Source of the DNA: Akkermansiaceae bacterium UBA5688
Lineage (GTDB): Bacteria > Verrucomicrobiota > Verrucomicrobiia > Verrucomicrobiales > Akkermansiaceae
Direction of reading: 5' to 3'
NCBI GenBank assembly: GCA_002420315.1
Contig: DIHU01000195.1
Coordinates: 1 to 26,785 of the forward strand
DNA: 26,785 nt
Of this stretch, positions 24,057 to 26,785 are shown in pieces (position 1 is the first letter of the stretch; each line of letters begins with the position of its first letter). The notes beneath the pieces were generated by a model. The model did no database searches, was not told the origin of the DNA, and saw only the letters and a list, made by a program, of their open reading frames with translations. Both the position numbers and the translations under genes were made by a program.

Positions 24057-25511
24057 GTGCAGGCTGATCCTTACTGCCGCATGTTCAGCCAATATCAAAC
24101 CGAAGGCTTCTTTGACGAAATGTTCTCCTCTCCAGAAGGAGGGTCGTTTGAGCATTACCAAGAGATCGAAAAAGTCATCGCAAGTATGAGCGACGATCAA
24201 CTTCGGGAGAAACAGCGGCACACCGAATCCTCGTTTCTGGAGCAAGGAGTAACTTTCACCGTCTACGGAGATACCGATTCGGGAACCGAGCGGATCTTCC
24301 CTTTTGACTTAATTCCCCGCGTCATCCCCTCTCACGAATGGACTCAGATCGAAGACGGACTGACCCAGCGAATCATCGCGCTGAACCTTTTCCTCACCGA
24401 CATTTATCACGAAGGAAAAATCCTAAAGGACAAGATCATTCCTGAGGATGTCGTCAAATCGGCAGCCCACTATTGCAAGCAAATGGAGAACCTGAAAGTC
24501 CCGGGCGACATTTACATTCACATTTGCGGCAGCGACTTAATTAGAGACGACAAAGGAAACTACCTCGTCCTAGAAGACAATGGACGTTGTCCCTCCGGAG
24601 CCTCGTATCTTCTTGAAAATCGGGAGGCCATGAAACGGGCCTTTCCCAAGCTTTATCAATCACTCGGAGTCCGTCCCGTCGGGTCGTATCCCGCGACTCT
24701 CCGAAAAACTCTCGAATTTCTCTCCCCCCGCCAGACCGGCACACCGGTTTGCGTCTTACTCACTCCCGGACTCTACAACAGCGCCTACTTCGAACATTCC
24801 TTCCTCGCCAAGCAGATGGGAATCGAAATCGTGGAAGGCCGCGACCTCATTGCCACCGACGGCTATGTCTACATGCGAACCACTCGGGGACTGGTGCAAG
24901 TCGATGTCATCTACCGGCGTGTCGACGACCACTTCCTCGATCCGCTCGAGTTTCGAAAAGACTCGCTCCTGGGTGTTCCCGGAATCATGCAGGCCTACCT
25001 CAAGGGCAATGTCGCTCTTGCCAATGCTCCCGGCACCGGAGTGGCCGACGACAAAGTGACCTATGCTTACGTCCCGGACATGATCCGTTACTATCTTGAC
25101 CAAGAACCCATCCTCGGAAGTGTCCCCACCTTCCTCGGGTGGAGAGAAGCGGACCGAAGTCACATTCTTGAAAACCTCGAATCTCTCGTTGTCAAATCCG
25201 CTAACGAATCCGGAGGATACGGCATGCTGATGGGGCCTACATCTACAAAAAAGGAGCGGGCGGAATTTGCAGAGAAGATCAAAGAAGACCCACGAGATTT
25301 TGTGGCCCAACCGGTCGTCTCACTCTCCCGCCATCCCACTATTTGCCCGGAGGGGGTTGAAGGCCGCCATGTCGACCTCCGACCCTACATTCTCTACGGC
25401 GAAGATATTGAAATCATTCCCGGAGGTCTGACCCGGGTCGCACTCACCAAAGGATCACTGGTCGTCAACTCTTCCCAGGGTGGTGGCTCGAAAGACACCT
25501 GGGTTCTCTAA
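24057..25511 (+). CDS. Circularly permuted type 2 ATP-grasp protein
   Basis: The 484-residue protein carries the diagnostic blocks of circularly permuted ATP-grasp proteins (DUF404/DUF407): LEDNGRCPSGASYLLENR (residues 172-189), LLTPGLYNSAYFEHSFLA, VDVIYRRVDDHFLDPL, VVKSANESGGYGM and FVAQPVVSLSRHP with RHVDLRPYILYG. These form the nucleotide- and metal-binding sites of a peptide or amide ligase that activates a carboxylate as acyl phosphate. The start may be GTG 24057 or ATG 24081 (MFSQYQTEGFFDEMF); neither has a strong ribosome site and the length of the family N-terminus does not decide. Alpha-E follows after 12 bases, and both are presumably one transcript. The acceptor and donor molecules are unknown. 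Confidence 0.93.
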   Translation: MQADPYCRMFSQYQTEGFFDEMFSSPEGGSFEHYQEIEKVIASMSDDQLREKQRHTESSFLEQGVTFTVYGDTDSGTERIFPFDLIPRVIPSHEWTQIEDGLTQRIIALNLFLTDIYHEGKILKDKIIPEDVVKSAAHYCKQMENLKVPGDIYIHICGSDLIRDDKGNYLVLEDNGRCPSGASYLLENREAMKRAFPKLYQSLGVRPVGSYPATLRKTLEFLSPRQTGTPVCVLLTPGLYNSAYFEHSFLAKQMGIEIVEGRDLIATDGYVYMRTTRGLVQVDVIYRRVDDHFLDPLEFRKDSLLGVPGIMQAYLKGNVALANAPGTGVADDKVTYAYVPDMIRYYLDQEPILGSVPTFLGWREADRSHILENLESLVVKSANESGGYGMLMGPTSTKKERAEFAEKIKEDPRDFVAQPVVSLSRHPTICPEGVEGRHVDLRPYILYGEDIEIIPGGLTRVALTKGSLVVNSSQGGGSKDTWVL

Positions 25512-25523
25512 CTTTCTTAATCC

Positions 25524-26522
25524 ATGCTATCACGAGTTGCAGACAGCCTTTATTGGCTCGGCCGATATGTCGAGCGAGCGGAAAACCTTGCCCGCATGGT
25601 CGAGGTCACCAGACGGGACGCCCTCGAAACCTTCATCAATCAGATTCGGGAGGACATCTGGAAGCCTGTCATTTACGCCACTTCCCTCAGCAACGACCTC
25701 ACGCAGGAGCAAGAGGATTCAATCAAAGAGGATCCCGCCTACTATATCACACTCGCCGAGGTGAACCCTATGTCGATCGCAGCCTGTATCAGCCTGGCCC
25801 GTGAAAATGCCCGAACCGTCCGGGACCAGCTTTCGGAGGAAATGTGGCTCGAGCTCAACAGCATCAACCTCTACATGAAGTCGGGAAAGGCTGCCCGAGC
25901 CTACCAGTCGGACCCCGAAACTCTTTTCCGAAAGATCATTCGTTTCTCGATCATCTTCCAGGGGCTCAGCCAATCGACCATTGAACACGACGAGGGATGG
26001 CATTTTTCTCGCCTCGGGAAATTCATCGAACGAGCCGACAAAACCAGCCGCATCCTCGATACCCTCACCTTTTTCAGGGGAAAGCCCTCCTCTTTTTCCA
26101 CCATGGCCGTCCTTCGGTCCTGTTCGGGCTTTACCGCCTTTCGCTCCCAATACCGGGTCGAAACTTCACTCCGAAATGTTGTCTCCTTCCTCTTTTTCTC
26201 TCCGGACTTCCCACGCTCCATTCGCTTCTGCCTCCGTCGTATTGATTCCGCCCTCCTCGAAATCTCGGGCACCCCACAGGGAACATATTCCAACGAGGCC
26301 GAACGCCTGACTGGCAGCACTTTGGCCATGCTCAACTTTACAGGCATCGATCAACTCCTCGAGGACGGCCTTCATGAGAGGATCGACGACATTCAGAAAA
26401 GACTCAATGAGATTGGACAAAACATCTTTGAAAACTACGTTCTTCTCCCATCCGAAATTCGGAAAGTCGTTCGAACCGAAGGCCTTCAGACTAGCCTCAT
26501 GCAACAACATCAGCAACAATAG
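25524..26522 (+). CDS. Alpha-E domain protein
   Basis: The 332-residue all-helical protein begins MLSRVADSLYWLGRYVERAENLARM, the classic alpha-E (DUF403) signature, and contains FHFSRLGKFIERADKTSRILDT-like text (WHFSRLGKFIERADKTSR). Alpha-E domains occur almost only next to or fused with circularly permuted ATP-grasp domains and transglutaminases, and are thought to work with the ligase. The C-terminus is a glutamine/histidine tail (MQQHQQQ). It sits between the ATP-grasp gene and the next transglutaminase gene, as in the common operon order. No enzymatic function is known. Confidence 0.94.
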   Translation: MLSRVADSLYWLGRYVERAENLARMVEVTRRDALETFINQIREDIWKPVIYATSLSNDLTQEQEDSIKEDPAYYITLAEVNPMSIAACISLARENARTVRDQLSEEMWLELNSINLYMKSGKAARAYQSDPETLFRKIIRFSIIFQGLSQSTIEHDEGWHFSRLGKFIERADKTSRILDTLTFFRGKPSSFSTMAVLRSCSGFTAFRSQYRVETSLRNVVSFLFFSPDFPRSIRFCLRRIDSALLEISGTPQGTYSNEAERLTGSTLAMLNFTGIDQLLEDGLHERIDDIQKRLNEIGQNIFENYVLLPSEIRKVVRTEGLQTSLMQQHQQQ

Positions 26523-26549
26523 CAATAGCAAGGCCTCGAAATTCGTTCA

Positions 26550-26785
26550 ATGGATCTAAAAGTCTACCACCGCACCGAATACCAGTATTCTTCATCGGCG
26601 CGTGAAAGTATCAACGAGCTCAAGCTAAATCCCCGGAACACCAAATTCCAAACCTGCAAAAGCGCCATCGTTTCAGTCATCCCTCCTGCTCGACCGAAAC
26701 CGTATGTCGATCTCTACGGAAATCGTTCCCACCACATCGAAATCCCCGAGGAACACAAGCGCCTCGTCATCGAAGCCCGCATTCG
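26550..26785 (+). CDS. Transglutaminase-like protein C, N-terminal domain only (window ends)
   Basis: ATG 26550 opens a frame that runs off the window after 78 codons. It begins MDLKVYHRTEYQYSSSARES and contains NELKLNPRN, the beta-rich N-terminal domain of bacterial transglutaminase-like proteins. The catalytic core lies beyond the edge. It is 27 bases behind the alpha-E gene and completes the usual ATP-grasp, alpha-E, transglutaminase order. This is the fourth such protein in the cluster. Confidence 0.85.
   Translation, partial: MDLKVYHRTEYQYSSSARESINELKLNPRNTKFQTCKSAIVSVIPPARPKPYVDLYGNRSHHIEIPEEHKRLVIEARI

Noticed and set aside
1..26785. CRISPR arrays, insertion sequences, phage genes
   Set aside because: No regularly spaced repeats, transposase, integrase or capsid genes were seen in either strand.

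Overview
The window most likely comes from a member of the Verrucomicrobiota. The main evidence is a perfect copy of the 14-bp LexA operator described for that phylum (TGTTC-N4-GAACA) in front of an imuA-imuB-dnaE2 mutagenesis cassette. The generally weak Shine-Dalgarno signals and the mix of TPR, Dabb and DUF3817 genes fit but do not prove this. Genus cannot be told from the sequence alone.

Left part (1-11440) is core metabolism and housekeeping. It holds the C-terminal part of PTS enzyme I, and a cysteine-free Rrf2 regulator diverging from serine O-acetyltransferase with only two bases between the start codons. A TPR protein with a clear intrinsic terminator follows. The minus-strand thrB-thrC operon, a site-2-type membrane protease with a possible 17-codon leader, and a TauE/SafE permease come next. 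Then a poorly filled 660-bp stretch carries a candidate 39-aa membrane protein and an amber-interrupted small exported-protein ORF just behind a YebC-family gene. The part ends with a hypothetical gene, a VOC/DUF3817 pair, a secreted Dabb protein and a cupin.

Middle part (11444-18345). A COG2509-like FAD dehydrogenase, in operon with the cupin, diverges from imuA-imuB-dnaE2. This cassette supports error-prone translesion synthesis. DnaE2 is the polymerase and keeps its catalytic acidic residues. ImuB is a Y-family homologue whose conserved Asp-Glu pair reads Pro-Glu, so it looks like a non-catalytic adaptor. ImuA is a RecA-like accessory protein. The LexA site sits inside the 5' end of the imuA ORF as it would be annotated automatically, so the real start is probably further downstream.

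Right part (18494-26785). A 93-nt class II tRNA with anticodon UCA (tRNA-Sec) has weak T-stem pairing and a 12-bp rather than 13-bp acceptor/T branch. After it comes a cluster of four transglutaminase-like proteins (one fused to a DUF2126 region, one cut by the window edge), a circularly permuted ATP-grasp enzyme and an alpha-E protein. This set matches a widespread but biochemically little-understood predicted peptide ligase/peptidase system. Here it is arranged as two plus-strand blocks around the minus-strand 1120-aa fusion gene. A 16-bp inverted repeat in the only divergent promoter region is a candidate operator. The 3' ends of the second transglutaminase gene and the fusion gene overlap by 65 bp.
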